In this document: positions 1 through 6,326 of the stretch, piece after piece
Position numbering within the stretch: the first letter of the stretch is position 1
Layout: every line of letters starts with the position of its first letter
DNA from: Actinomycetes bacterium
Lineage (GTDB): Bacteria; Actinomycetota; Coriobacteriia; Coriobacteriales; Eggerthellaceae
Assembly (NCBI GenBank): GCA_023403475.1
Contig: JAEYEL010000135.1
Span: forward strand, 1-6,674
Length of the DNA: 6,674 nt
Direction: 5' to 3'
Made by a program: the position numbers and the translations under genes
The notes under the pieces: generated by a model
Told to the model about the DNA's origin: nothing
Database searches by the model: none
Seen by the model: only the letters and a program-made list of their open reading frames with translations

Positions 1-434
1 CCAAACGACACCGACAAATCGCACGGCGGCACATCGAGCGCGTCGGCCAAACGCTCGCTCGCGAACAGCGCATCCATGATATCGAGGCTCCGGTATCGCA
101 CCTCGCCGCGCCCGCCTGTGCAAGCAAGCCCCTCCGCACGTGCGCTTGCCAAAGTGTCGCAGTTGTCCACGGCGAAAAACCGTAAAGGAGGGGCGTCGGG
201 GGCGTCGGCAAGAGCATCGGAGAGGAAAGCCTCGAAGCGCATGTTCCCGCACGCCAGATCCAACACGGAAAGATGAGGGGCGGAGGTCCCGAACAGCCCA
301 CCCTTGCGCAGGATGTCCACACACGTGCGCCAGCCAGGCCACGCCAATTGTCTGGTCCGGGAAAACGAGTCACTGTTATTCGCGTAAAAATCGCTGGTCA
401 ATCGGCAAAGAAACTGCGCGACTTGCCTTTCCAT
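1..434 (-). CDS. Class I SAM-dependent methyltransferase, Trm9/ALKBH8-like (partial, 3' end outside window)
   Basis: Read on the minus strand from ATG at 434-432, this frame is open for 144 codons to the window edge, so only the N-terminal part is present. What is seen: an N-terminal segment with FSRTRQLAWPGW (residues 24-35), a glycine-rich SAM motif I LDLACGN (58-64), an acidic residue after a hydrophobic strand in FFAVD (D90, expected to contact the SAM ribose), a third strand ending in LDIMD (117-121), and the start of motif IV at CDLSVSF (138-144). The order and spacing are those of a Rossmann-fold methyltransferase. Family knowledge: Trm9 and the ALKBH8 methyltransferase domain begin with a similar FSxTRxxPWP motif and methylate the carboxylate of cm5U34 in tRNA. 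The gene is divergent from elp3, which makes the precursor modification, supporting a tRNA substrate by inference. A Shine-Dalgarno-like GAGAGAGG lies 6 nt before the ATG. It could instead be a generic small-molecule methyltransferase; the decisive C-terminal half is missing. Confidence 0.85.
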   Translation of the reverse strand, partial: MERQVAQFLCRLTSDFYANNSDSFSRTRQLAWPGWRTCVDILRKGGLFGTSAPHLSVLDLACGNMRFEAFLSDALADAPDAPPLRFFAVDNCDTLASARAEGLACTGGRGEVRYRSLDIMDALFASERLADALDVPPCDLSVSF

Positions 435-572
435 CAATGCCCTCTCTCTTTCGTTCGTCAAAGAGCAACGCCGCCGAAAAGCGCAGCTCGAAACAATTTC
501 ACTGCACGCGAAACGAAATGCCGCAAATTTCGCGCCTTTCCTTCGCGTTCATAGTATAGAATTACCGAAGCC
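435..572. promoter_or_regulatory. Divergent promoter region between the methyltransferase and elp3
   Basis: This 138-bp stretch separates two divergent starts, so promoters for both genes are expected here or just inside the 5' ends. The clearest sign is an AT-rich island at about 551-563 in GC-rich surroundings. On the plus strand it offers TAGAAT (557-562) as a -10 element for elp3. On the minus strand it offers TATACT (553-558), one mismatch from consensus, for the methyltransferase. No good -35 box is visible for either. With the plus-strand -10, transcription would start only a few bases before the elp3 ATG, so the mRNA might be nearly leaderless; this agrees with the lack of a strong Shine-Dalgarno there. 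A 7-bp inverted repeat, CGCGAAA (507-513) and TTTCGCG (528-534), could be an operator. All promoter calls are inference from base composition. Confidence 0.4.
441..448 (-). promoter_or_regulatory. Ribosome binding site of the methyltransferase gene
   Basis: On the minus strand GAGAGAGG lies 6 nt upstream of the ATG at 434. The purine-rich stretch and spacing favour this ATG. A TTG codon directly in front of it (437-435) would sit too close to the site. Confidence 0.6.
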
Positions 573-2483
573 ATGGAAGACTTACTACTTGAAATACTCG
601 AAGAGCTGCGCACTTTGCGCACGACCGGCGCACCGCCCACGCAGCCCGAGCAGCCCGCGCAGGACGAACAGCCCGCGCAGTCCGCATCTCCCCAACCGCT
701 CGACACGAAGCGGCTGCTGCAGATCATCCGCAACCACAACGAGGGGCGCAAAGGCAAGGCGCATCCCTTCGCGAAAAAACAGCTTCTGCCCTTCTACCTG
801 CACGTGAAGGAAAACGACCGCGCGCGCTGGGAAAGCTGGAACATCGACGCCGCCCTTGAAAGGCGGCTTGTGCAGACGCTACGCATGAAGCCGCGCCGCA
901 CCGCTTCGGGCGTGGCCACCATTACAGTGCTCACGAAGCCTTGGCCCTGTTCGGGGGCATGCCTTTACTGCCCGAACGATGTGCGTATGCCGAAAAGCTA
1001 TCTTGCCGACGAGCCCGCTTGCCAACGTGCCGAACGCAACTGGTTCGATCCCTACTTGCAGGTTGCGGGACGCCTGCACGCGCTTACGGAAATGGGGCAT
1101 GTTACCGACAAGGTGGAGCTCATCGTGCTCGGCGGCACATGGAGCGACTACCCCGTCTCGTACCAGACGTGGTTCATGCGAGAGCTGTTCTGTGCCCTCA
1201 ACGACACCGCCGAAGAGCGCGAGGAAAACGCGAAGAAGCGCCGAGCCGCATACCGCGAACTCGGCATGGCGAACGAGCCCGAAGACGCGGCGGCGTTCGC
1301 CACCTGCGAGCAGCGCCGCGTGAACGCAGGGGAAATCACGTACAACCAAGCCGTGCAGCAGCTTTACGGGCAAGACGCCGCATGGGTTCATGCGGCGGCG
1401 CGCCAAACCGCCACGCTTGAGGAAGTGGAAACCCAGCACAAGCTCAATGAAGCCGCACGTCACCGCTGCGTAGGCCTCGTGGTGGAAACGCGCCCCGATG
1501 CCGTAGTGTCCGAAGAGCTTATGCGGCTGCGGCGCTTCGGCTGCACGAAGGTGCAGATGGGCATCCAGAGTACAGACCCTCGCGTGCTTTCCGAAAACTG
1601 CCGTGCCACCAGCGTAGGCGACATCGAGCGCGCCTTCGCGCTGCTGCGTCTCTTCGGGTTCAAGACGCACGTGCACGCCATGGTGAACCTCTACGGCTCC
1701 ACCGCCGAGCGCGACATCGCCGACTACCGCCGCCTCGTCACGCAAGCACCGTACCTCCCCGACGAAGTGAAGCTCTACCCGTGCGTGCTCGTGGAAGGCG
1801 CCGCCCTTGCCGCCCACGCCGAAAGCGGAGCATGGAAGCCCTATCCCGAAGACGAGCTCGTGGGCGTGCTGGCCGCCGACGTGCTGGCCACACCGCCGTT
1901 CACCCGCATATCGCGCATGATTCGCGACATATCGTCGCACGACATCAAGGCAGGTAACAGAAAAACGAACCTGCGCCAAATGGTCGAGGCGCGCATAGCT
2001 GCACAAGGTGCGCCCATTGCAGAGATCCGCCATCGCGAGATAGGCGCGCGAAATGCCGATCCCGCCGAACTCGCGCTTCAAGTCGTCTTCTACCGCACCA
2101 CTGTCACCCGCGAGTTCTTCCTGCAATGGGTCACTCCCGAAAACCGCATCGCCGGCTTTTTGCGTCTCTCGCTGCCGAATCCCGAAAGCGTGCGCGAGCG
2201 CGAAGACGAGCTGCCCGTGAAGCCCGGCGAGGCCATGATCCGCGAGGTGCACGTGTACGGCCGCGTTGCCAGCCTGCACGGGCAGGGGCAAAACGCCCAG
2301 CACACAGGTCTTGGCCGCAAGCTGGTGGAGCGCGCCTGCGCGATCGCGCGCGAGGAAGGCTATGCCGCCGTGAACGTCATCAGCGCCGTGGGAACCCGCC
2401 AATATTACCGCAACCTGGGCTTCACCGCCACTGAAAGTGGTCTTTACCTGCGAAAAGAGCTAGAGGGAGAACAACCTTCATAG
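573..2483 (+). CDS. elp3: Elp3: tRNA uridine-34 carboxymethyl-type modification enzyme (radical SAM/GNAT)
   Basis: The 636-residue protein has the two-domain Elp3 architecture. Family role: a cytosolic enzyme that uses a 5'-deoxyadenosyl radical and acetyl-CoA to add a carboxymethyl-type group to C5 of tRNA wobble uridine. Seen here: a Leu/Glu-rich helix (1-16); a Pro/Gln-rich linker (about 17-42); the conserved start near RNHNEGRKGKAHPF (51-64); the cluster cysteines C126, C130 and C133 in PCSGACLYCPND; LIVLGGTWSDYP; RCVGLVVETRPD (298-309); the radical-SAM barrel including KVQMGIQS and RMIRDISSHDI; and a C-terminal acetyltransferase domain with IREVHVYG (556-563), the acetyl-CoA loop QHTGLGRKL (576-584) and ISAVGTRQYYRNLGF (603-617). 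The CPND sequence after the last cysteine differs from the CPGG of archaeal and eukaryotic Elp3. A charged segment of roughly 80 residues precedes RCVGL and appears longer than in archaeal forms. No other Met precedes the conserved region, so ATG 573 is the likely start although its Shine-Dalgarno is weak. It is divergent from the methyltransferase. Confidence 0.95.
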   Translation: MEDLLLEILEELRTLRTTGAPPTQPEQPAQDEQPAQSASPQPLDTKRLLQIIRNHNEGRKGKAHPFAKKQLLPFYLHVKENDRARWESWNIDAALERRLVQTLRMKPRRTASGVATITVLTKPWPCSGACLYCPNDVRMPKSYLADEPACQRAERNWFDPYLQVAGRLHALTEMGHVTDKVELIVLGGTWSDYPVSYQTWFMRELFCALNDTAEEREENAKKRRAAYRELGMANEPEDAAAFATCEQRRVNAGEITYNQAVQQLYGQDAAWVHAAARQTATLEEVETQHKLNEAARHRCVGLVVETRPDAVVSEELMRLRRFGCTKVQMGIQSTDPRVLSENCRATSVGDIERAFALLRLFGFKTHVHAMVNLYGSTAERDIADYRRLVTQAPYLPDEVKLYPCVLVEGAALAAHAESGAWKPYPEDELVGVLAADVLATPPFTRISRMIRDISSHDIKAGNRKTNLRQMVEARIAAQGAPIAEIRHREIGARNADPAELALQVVFYRTTVTREFFLQWVTPENRIAGFLRLSLPNPESVREREDELPVKPGEAMIREVHVYGRVASLHGQGQNAQHTGLGRKLVERACAIAREEGYAAVNVISAVGTRQYYRNLGFTATESGLYLRKELEGEQPS

Positions 2484-2671
2484 AGGCTCGCGCTCGGAAG
2501 CGAAATGCCGCCTTCGCCATCCTCTCGAAAGATTCACTCCCAGTCCCCGGAAAGCCTCAATCGCTTCAACCGGAAAACGAAGAGAGCCGAAAAGGGAGAT
2601 TCCAACAAGACGGAACACAGTGTCGCAGGGCGGGAATTTTTGTGCGAAAATGGGCGGCAACGGCTGACAGC

Positions 2672-2684
2672 GCACCAGCGGTGC
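2672..2684. repeat. Small hairpin with GCACC/GGTGC stem, copy 1
   Basis: GCACC-AGC-GGTGC is a perfect 5-bp inverted repeat with a 3-nt centre. The same stem with centre CGG recurs at 2765-2777, and both copies are followed by C. The matching stems suggest relatedness rather than chance, but they are short and GC-rich, so chance is possible. Confidence 0.4.
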
Positions 2685-2755
2685 CAAAAGGACACTCCTC
2701 ATGGCACGCTTGCGCGCCAGGAAACGCCAGCAGCGGCGGGCCGCGTCCAAGATGA

Positions 2756-2792
2756 CAGCGGGCCGCACCCGGGGTGCCAGCGGGCCGCACCC
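2756..2792. repeat. 15-bp direct repeat, two copies, 22-bp period, with a hairpin between
   Basis: CAGCGGGCCGCACCC occurs at 2756-2770 and again at 2778-2792. The joint between the copies forms the hairpin GCACC-CGG-GGTGC (2765-2777). A partly matching segment (CAGCGGCGGGCCGCG) begins at 2731. The array lies 75-110 bp before the peptidase start, so it may lie in its promoter or 5' leader region. No function is implied by the sequence itself. Confidence 0.65.
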
Positions 2793-2852
2793 AGCGCTGC
2801 TAGCGAGGCATCAAGCAGACGGCATAGCGCAAGAAACGCCAGCGCCCTTTAC

Positions 2853-2858
2853 GAAAGG
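2853..2858 (+). promoter_or_regulatory. Ribosome binding site of the M16C peptidase gene
   Basis: GAAAGG ends 8 nt before ATG 2867 and decides that start. An ATG at 2860, only 1 nt after the site, opens a frame that stops after five codons (TGA 2875-2877) and overlaps the true start; it is probably incidental. Confidence 0.6.
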
Positions 2859-2866
2859 TATGCGGA

Positions 2867-5800
2867 ATGGAACTTGAAATAGACCGGAAGCTGCACGGGT
2901 TCACCGTACTCACCAGCGAAGATCTCCCCGAAATAGACGGACGCGCCTACACGCTCGTACACGAGGAAAGCGGAGCGAAACTGCTTTACCTGCAAAACGA
3001 CGACGCAAACAAGGCGTTCTCCATCTCGTTCAAAACGCCGCCTGCAGACGACACCGGCGTCTTCCATATCCTGGAGCATTCGGTTCTGTGCGGTTCCGAC
3101 AAGTTCCCGGTCAAGGAGCCGTTCGTCAACCTGCTGAAAAGTTCCATGCAAACGTTTTTGAACGCCATGACCTTCCCTGACAAGACCATGTACCCGGTGG
3201 CAAGCACCAACGAACAGGACCTGCTCAATCTCATGGACGTGTACATGGATGCCGTGCTGCACCCGCAAATCTATCGCAAGCGCGCCATCTTCGAGCAGGA
3301 AGGCTGGCACTACGAACTGGCGGAAGCAGAAGCGAAGCCGCATGAGGAAGACGCGTCCCCCACGTCCCCCGCAGCCCCCGCAGCGTCTACGTCCCCCGCA
3401 TCCCCCACGCCGCGCCTCAAAGTCAACGGCGTGGTGTACAACGAGATGAAGGGTGCGCTTTCCGACCCCAACTCGGTGCTCTACGATGAGCTGCAGGCGG
3501 CGCTTTTCCCCGACACCGCCTACCGGTTCGAGTCGGGCGGCACGCCCCGATCCATTCCCGATCTCACCTACGAACACTACCTTGAAGAGCACGCACGTCA
3601 CTACCGCCTGAACAACAGCTACCTCACGCTGTACGGCAACATGAACCTCGACCGCATGCTCGCGTTTCTGAACGACAAATATCTCTCCCCCGTTGCAAAA
3701 GCCGAACGCAAACGCAACGAGGAGCGCAAATCTGCGGGCAAACCGGCGCTTTTTCCCAACGAGCTGGCCGAACAGCCGCCCGTCAAGCACTTGGGCATCA
3801 CGCGAGCCATGAGCACCGCGCCCGAGAACTCGTGCATGGGGCTTGCCTACGTGGTAGGCAACGTGCGCGAACGCACGCGCATGATAGCCGCCGACATTCT
3901 CATCGATGCCATCATGGGTTCGAACGAGGCGCCGCTCAAGCGCCGCCTGCTCGACGAGGGCCTAGCCGACGACGCCCAGGCCTTCTTCGCCGACTCGCTT
4001 CTGCAACCCTTCGCCGTCATCCAGCTGCGCGGGCTTGCGCCCGAAGCGTCCACGCGTTTCCGCAGCGTTGTGGAGGACGAGCTGAGCCGTCTGGCCGAAG
4101 GAGGCCTTGACCGCGCCCTTGTGGAAGCGGCCCTTTCGCATGCGGAATTCGTCATGCGCGAACACGACTTCGGCGTGGCCGACGGCGTTGCCCTTTCCAT
4201 GGCCGCACTTTCGGGCTGGCTCTACGACGACGACTTGGCAACGGCGTACCTGCGCTATGAAGACGACTTCGCCTACTTGCGCCGTGCGCTCGGCGAAGGC
4301 TACTTCGAGCAGTTTATCCGCGACGTGTTCCTGAACAGCAACCACATGGCCGAAGTGGAGGTGGAGCCCGTCCCCAACGAAGAAGACGAGTTCGAGGCGA
4401 AACGCGCGCTGGCCGCGCAGGCGAACATGCGGGAAAGCGATTTTTCGCAGGTGGCCGAAAACGTCGCCGAGCTGCGCCGCCTGCAGGAAGAGCCCGATTC
4501 GCCGGACGCCTTGGCCACCCTCCCCCGTCTTTCCGTGGCCGACTTGGGCGAGGCGCCCGCCGAGCCGCCTTATGCGCTGGCCGCAGGCACGCCCGTCCCC
4601 TGTCTGCGCCATCGCATTCCCACGCGCGGCATCACGTACGCCTATCGCTACCTCGACCTTTCGGACATTGCGTTCGAAGATCTGCCCTATGCGACCATTC
4701 TCGCGCTCGTTTTGGGGAAGATGGGCACGGAAAGCCACACCGCTGCGGAAATAGACACGCTTGTGCAGAGCAAGCTGGGCAATCTCACCGTCTTCACCGA
4801 GGTGCACGACAACCCGAAAGACCGCAACGACATACGCCCTATGCTGGTGGTAAGCGCGTCGTCGCTTTCCGAAAACGTGGAAGAGGTGGCCGCGCTGCCA
4901 AACGAGATCATGACCTCAACGAACGTCCATGACGCGCAAAGGGTCAAAGACGTGCTCGTCCAGAAGCGGGTCGCCATGGAACAGGGCTTCGCGAACACCG
5001 GACACAGCGCAGCCATGTCGCGCGTGGCCTCCTACTGCCTGCCCGCCGCCGTCGTACGCGAGCAACTTTCCGGCATCGACTTCTACCGCTTCCTGAAAGA
5101 CCTGCTAGAGCATTACGACGAACGTGCCGAAGACCTTGCTTGCAAGCTCGACAAGGTGGCCGCGCTCGTTTTCCGCAACGAGAATCTCACGGTAAGTTTC
5201 ACCGGAAGCGACAAAGACTTCGCCCGCTATTGGAAAGCAGGCGGCGCGCTGGACGGCTCTCTGGGCGGTTCGCTGGGCGGCTCGCTAGGCGACTCTCTGG
5301 GCGGTGCGGATGCCAGCGGCAGCACCGGGCAGGCGTGCTACGCCGTTCCCGCCCCCCAGCCGAGAAACGAAGCGTTCATCGTTCCCGCCGACGTGGTGTA
5401 CGCCGCCACGGGTTTCGACCGCCGTCTGCTCGGTGCGCCCTATTCCGGCTCGTGGCTCGTAGCCGCCCGCGCCCTTTCCTACGATTACCTGTGGACGGAG
5501 GTGCGCGTGAAGGGCGGCGCATACGGCGCAGGGTTCCAAACCACGCGAACGGGCAGCATGCGGTTCTATTCGTACCGCGATCCACACCTTGACGAAACCC
5601 TTGGACGCTTCCGCAGCGCGGGCGCATGGCTTGAAGAGTTCGGACCGGAAGAAGACCAGATGGACGGTTATGTGGTGAGTACGGTAGCGAGCCTTGACGC
5701 ACCTCTCAAGCCGCGTGAGATAGCCCGCCGCCAAGACGGCAGGTTCTTCGCGCGCGTAAGCGAAGAAGAGCACGCAAAAACGCGCACCGAAGCCGTTGCC

Positions 5801-5944
5801 ACCCGAGCGGAGGATCTGCACCCTCTCGCCTCGAACGTGACCGAAGCCGCAGCGCAAAACCTCGTCTGCGTGTTCGGCAACAAAGAGATCATAGAATCCT
5901 CCCATGCCGACCTGAAGGTAATCGACCTGCTAAACGAAAAGTAG
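2867..5944 (+). CDS. PreP-like M16C zinc metallopeptidase (insulinase family)
   Basis: The 1025-residue protein matches the presequence-protease (PreP) branch of family M16C, whose members enclose and cut short unfolded peptides. No signal peptide or membrane segment is seen, so a cytosolic peptide scavenger is likely. The inverted zinc motif is HILEH (67-71): H67 and H71 bind zinc and E70 is the catalytic base. EQEGW (143-147) follows, and YNEMKG supplies E193, the likely third zinc ligand. The H71-E193 distance is 122 residues; I recall about 96-97 in plant and human PreP, and a Pro/Ser/Ala-rich insertion of about 26 residues (157-182) explains the excess. The central M16C-associated domain shows LQEEPDSPDALATLP (539-553). 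The C-terminal half has GHSAAMSRVASYCLP and the substrate-contacting pair R880 and Y886 in RVKGGAYG. Length is at the upper end for the family. A GSLG repeat at 797-813 is a second low-complexity insertion. It follows elp3 on the same strand after 383 bp; no functional tie is evident. Confidence 0.94.
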   Translation: MELEIDRKLHGFTVLTSEDLPEIDGRAYTLVHEESGAKLLYLQNDDANKAFSISFKTPPADDTGVFHILEHSVLCGSDKFPVKEPFVNLLKSSMQTFLNAMTFPDKTMYPVASTNEQDLLNLMDVYMDAVLHPQIYRKRAIFEQEGWHYELAEAEAKPHEEDASPTSPAAPAASTSPASPTPRLKVNGVVYNEMKGALSDPNSVLYDELQAALFPDTAYRFESGGTPRSIPDLTYEHYLEEHARHYRLNNSYLTLYGNMNLDRMLAFLNDKYLSPVAKAERKRNEERKSAGKPALFPNELAEQPPVKHLGITRAMSTAPENSCMGLAYVVGNVRERTRMIAADILIDAIMGSNEAPLKRRLLDEGLADDAQAFFADSLLQPFAVIQLRGLAPEASTRFRSVVEDELSRLAEGGLDRALVEAALSHAEFVMREHDFGVADGVALSMAALSGWLYDDDLATAYLRYEDDFAYLRRALGEGYFEQFIRDVFLNSNHMAEVEVEPVPNEEDEFEAKRALAAQANMRESDFSQVAENVAELRRLQEEPDSPDALATLPRLSVADLGEAPAEPPYALAAGTPVPCLRHRIPTRGITYAYRYLDLSDIAFEDLPYATILALVLGKMGTESHTAAEIDTLVQSKLGNLTVFTEVHDNPKDRNDIRPMLVVSASSLSENVEEVAALPNEIMTSTNVHDAQRVKDVLVQKRVAMEQGFANTGHSAAMSRVASYCLPAAVVREQLSGIDFYRFLKDLLEHYDERAEDLACKLDKVAALVFRNENLTVSFTGSDKDFARYWKAGGALDGSLGGSLGGSLGDSLGGADASGSTGQACYAVPAPQPRNEAFIVPADVVYAATGFDRRLLGAPYSGSWLVAARALSYDYLWTEVRVKGGAYGAGFQTTRTGSMRFYSYRDPHLDETLGRFRSAGAWLEEFGPEEDQMDGYVVSTVASLDAPLKPREIARRQDGRFFARVSEEEHAKTRTEAVATRAEDLHPLASNVTEAAAQNLVCVFGNKEIIESSHADLKVIDLLNEK
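3352..3412 (+). repeat. Degenerate C-rich tandem repeat inside the M16C gene
   Basis: Variants of ACGTCCCCCGCA recur through this stretch, encoding an Ala/Ser/Pro/Thr-rich segment (about residues 163-182). It falls between the HXXEH motif and the third zinc ligand, where the family normally has no such linker. Expansion by replication slippage is the simplest explanation. Confidence 0.7.
5255..5305 (+). repeat. In-frame 12-bp tandem repeat encoding GSLG units
   Basis: A 12-bp unit close to GGCTCGCTGGGC is repeated about four times. It encodes GSLGGSLGGSLGDSLGG (residues 797-813), a flexible linker-like insertion in the C-terminal half of the peptidase. The units differ by single bases and one G-to-D change. 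The unit length is a multiple of three, so copy number can change without a frameshift. Confidence 0.85.
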
Positions 5945-5964
5945 ACCTTGCCGTCCGCTGGGGG

Positions 5965-6124
5965 GGTTGGCCCTACTAACTCCCAGCGAGGGCAGCGGGA
6001 CAGCCTTCTGAGTCCCGTTGAGGTCGGCGGGACCGCTTTCCGAATCCCAGCGCGATCGGCGGGACAGCCCTCTGGATCCCAGCGCCCTCGATGGGACTGC
6101 CTCCCGAGCCCCATCGAGGGCGAC
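5965..6124. repeat. Five tandem degenerate 32-bp repeats downstream of the peptidase gene
   Basis: Five back-to-back units of exactly 32 bp can be laid out at 5965-5996, 5997-6028, 6029-6060, 6061-6092 and 6093-6124. Shared positions include GGGAC-GC at the start and TCCCAGCG in the middle (units 1, 3 and 4). The first unit is the most diverged. Units 2-4 start with GGGA and carry TCCC 12 bases further on, so each can form a short hairpin (unit 5 has CCCC there). There are no unique spacers, so this is not a CRISPR. The unit length is not a multiple of three and reading frame is not conserved, so it is not a protein repeat. A run of seven G (5960-5966) precedes it. Confidence 0.8.
6083..6122. 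terminator. Perfect 13-bp stem-loop at the end of the 32-bp array
   Basis: CGCCCTCGATGGG (6083-6095) and CCCATCGAGGGCG (6110-6122) are perfect reverse complements around a 14-nt loop. This is the strongest compact hairpin after the M16C stop codon at 5944. No T-run follows on either strand, so a classical intrinsic terminator is not supported; it may act as a pause site, an mRNA 3' end stabiliser, or simply be part of the repeat. The structure is seen; the terminator role is tentative. Confidence 0.35.
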
Positions 6125-6270
6125 CCTTCGCAGGAGGCGGAAAGAGAAGAGTTTGGTGGGGCTGTTGAAAGATTGCCGCCATGTTGGCCTTGTCGCAGCA
6201 CTTTGGCAAAGGATGGAGAAGCTGGAGGAACCGCTGAGAGACCGCGCGACAAGTTGAGGCAACAAGAACG
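6125..6270. other. Non-coding stretch between repeat arrays
   Basis: No convincing gene is seen. Open frames crossing this region on the minus strand continue straight through the 32-bp array and the inverted repeat, and look like artefacts of stop-poor GC-rich DNA. No further repeat or regulatory motif was recognised. Confidence 0.5.
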
Positions 6271-6295
6271 CTGCTGAAAAATTGGAATTGAGGGG
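6271..6295 (+). repeat. Extra direct copy of the inverted-repeat end sequence
   Basis: This 25-bp segment matches 6331-6355 with three mismatches and shares an uninterrupted core AATTGGAATTGAGGGG. The two copies are exactly 60 bp apart in the same orientation. A third copy lies inverted at 6460-6484. It may be a solo remnant of an earlier copy of the element. Confidence 0.75.
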
Positions 6296-6326
6296 AAAAC
6301 GGGACAGCGGAACACGGAAATCGCGA

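Larger units (their letters stand above)
2484..2866. other. 383-bp intergenic region with short GC-rich repeats, no convincing gene
   Basis: Open frames exist on both strands, as expected at this GC content, but none shows a recognisable domain, a good ribosome site or a natural-looking protein composition. No strong intrinsic terminator follows elp3: a 5-bp stem (GCGAA 2500-2504, TTCGC 2513-2517) has no U-tract, and the T-run near 2637 has no obvious stem before it. The second half (about 2665-2845) is rich in CCAGC/GCACC-type motifs, described separately. Whether elp3 and the peptidase gene are co-transcribed cannot be decided from sequence. Confidence 0.6.

Noticed and set aside
879..2402. 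507-codon open frame antisense to elp3
   Set aside because: The plus-strand frame has full Elp3 motifs. The antisense frame has none and reflects the GC-rich third positions of the real gene.
2860..2877. Five-codon ATG frame overlapping the peptidase start, as a possible regulatory upstream ORF
   Set aside because: Its ATG is only 1 nt from the GAAAGG site, whereas ATG 2867 has normal 8-nt spacing, so translation of the short frame is unlikely.
2505..2882. 125-codon plus-strand frame in the elp3-peptidase gap
   Set aside because: No ribosome site, a composition dominated by Arg, Ser and Ala, no recognisable motif, and it overlaps the start of the peptidase in another frame.
5965..6124. CRISPR array
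   Set aside because: The 32-bp units are contiguous with no unique spacers, and no cas gene is present.
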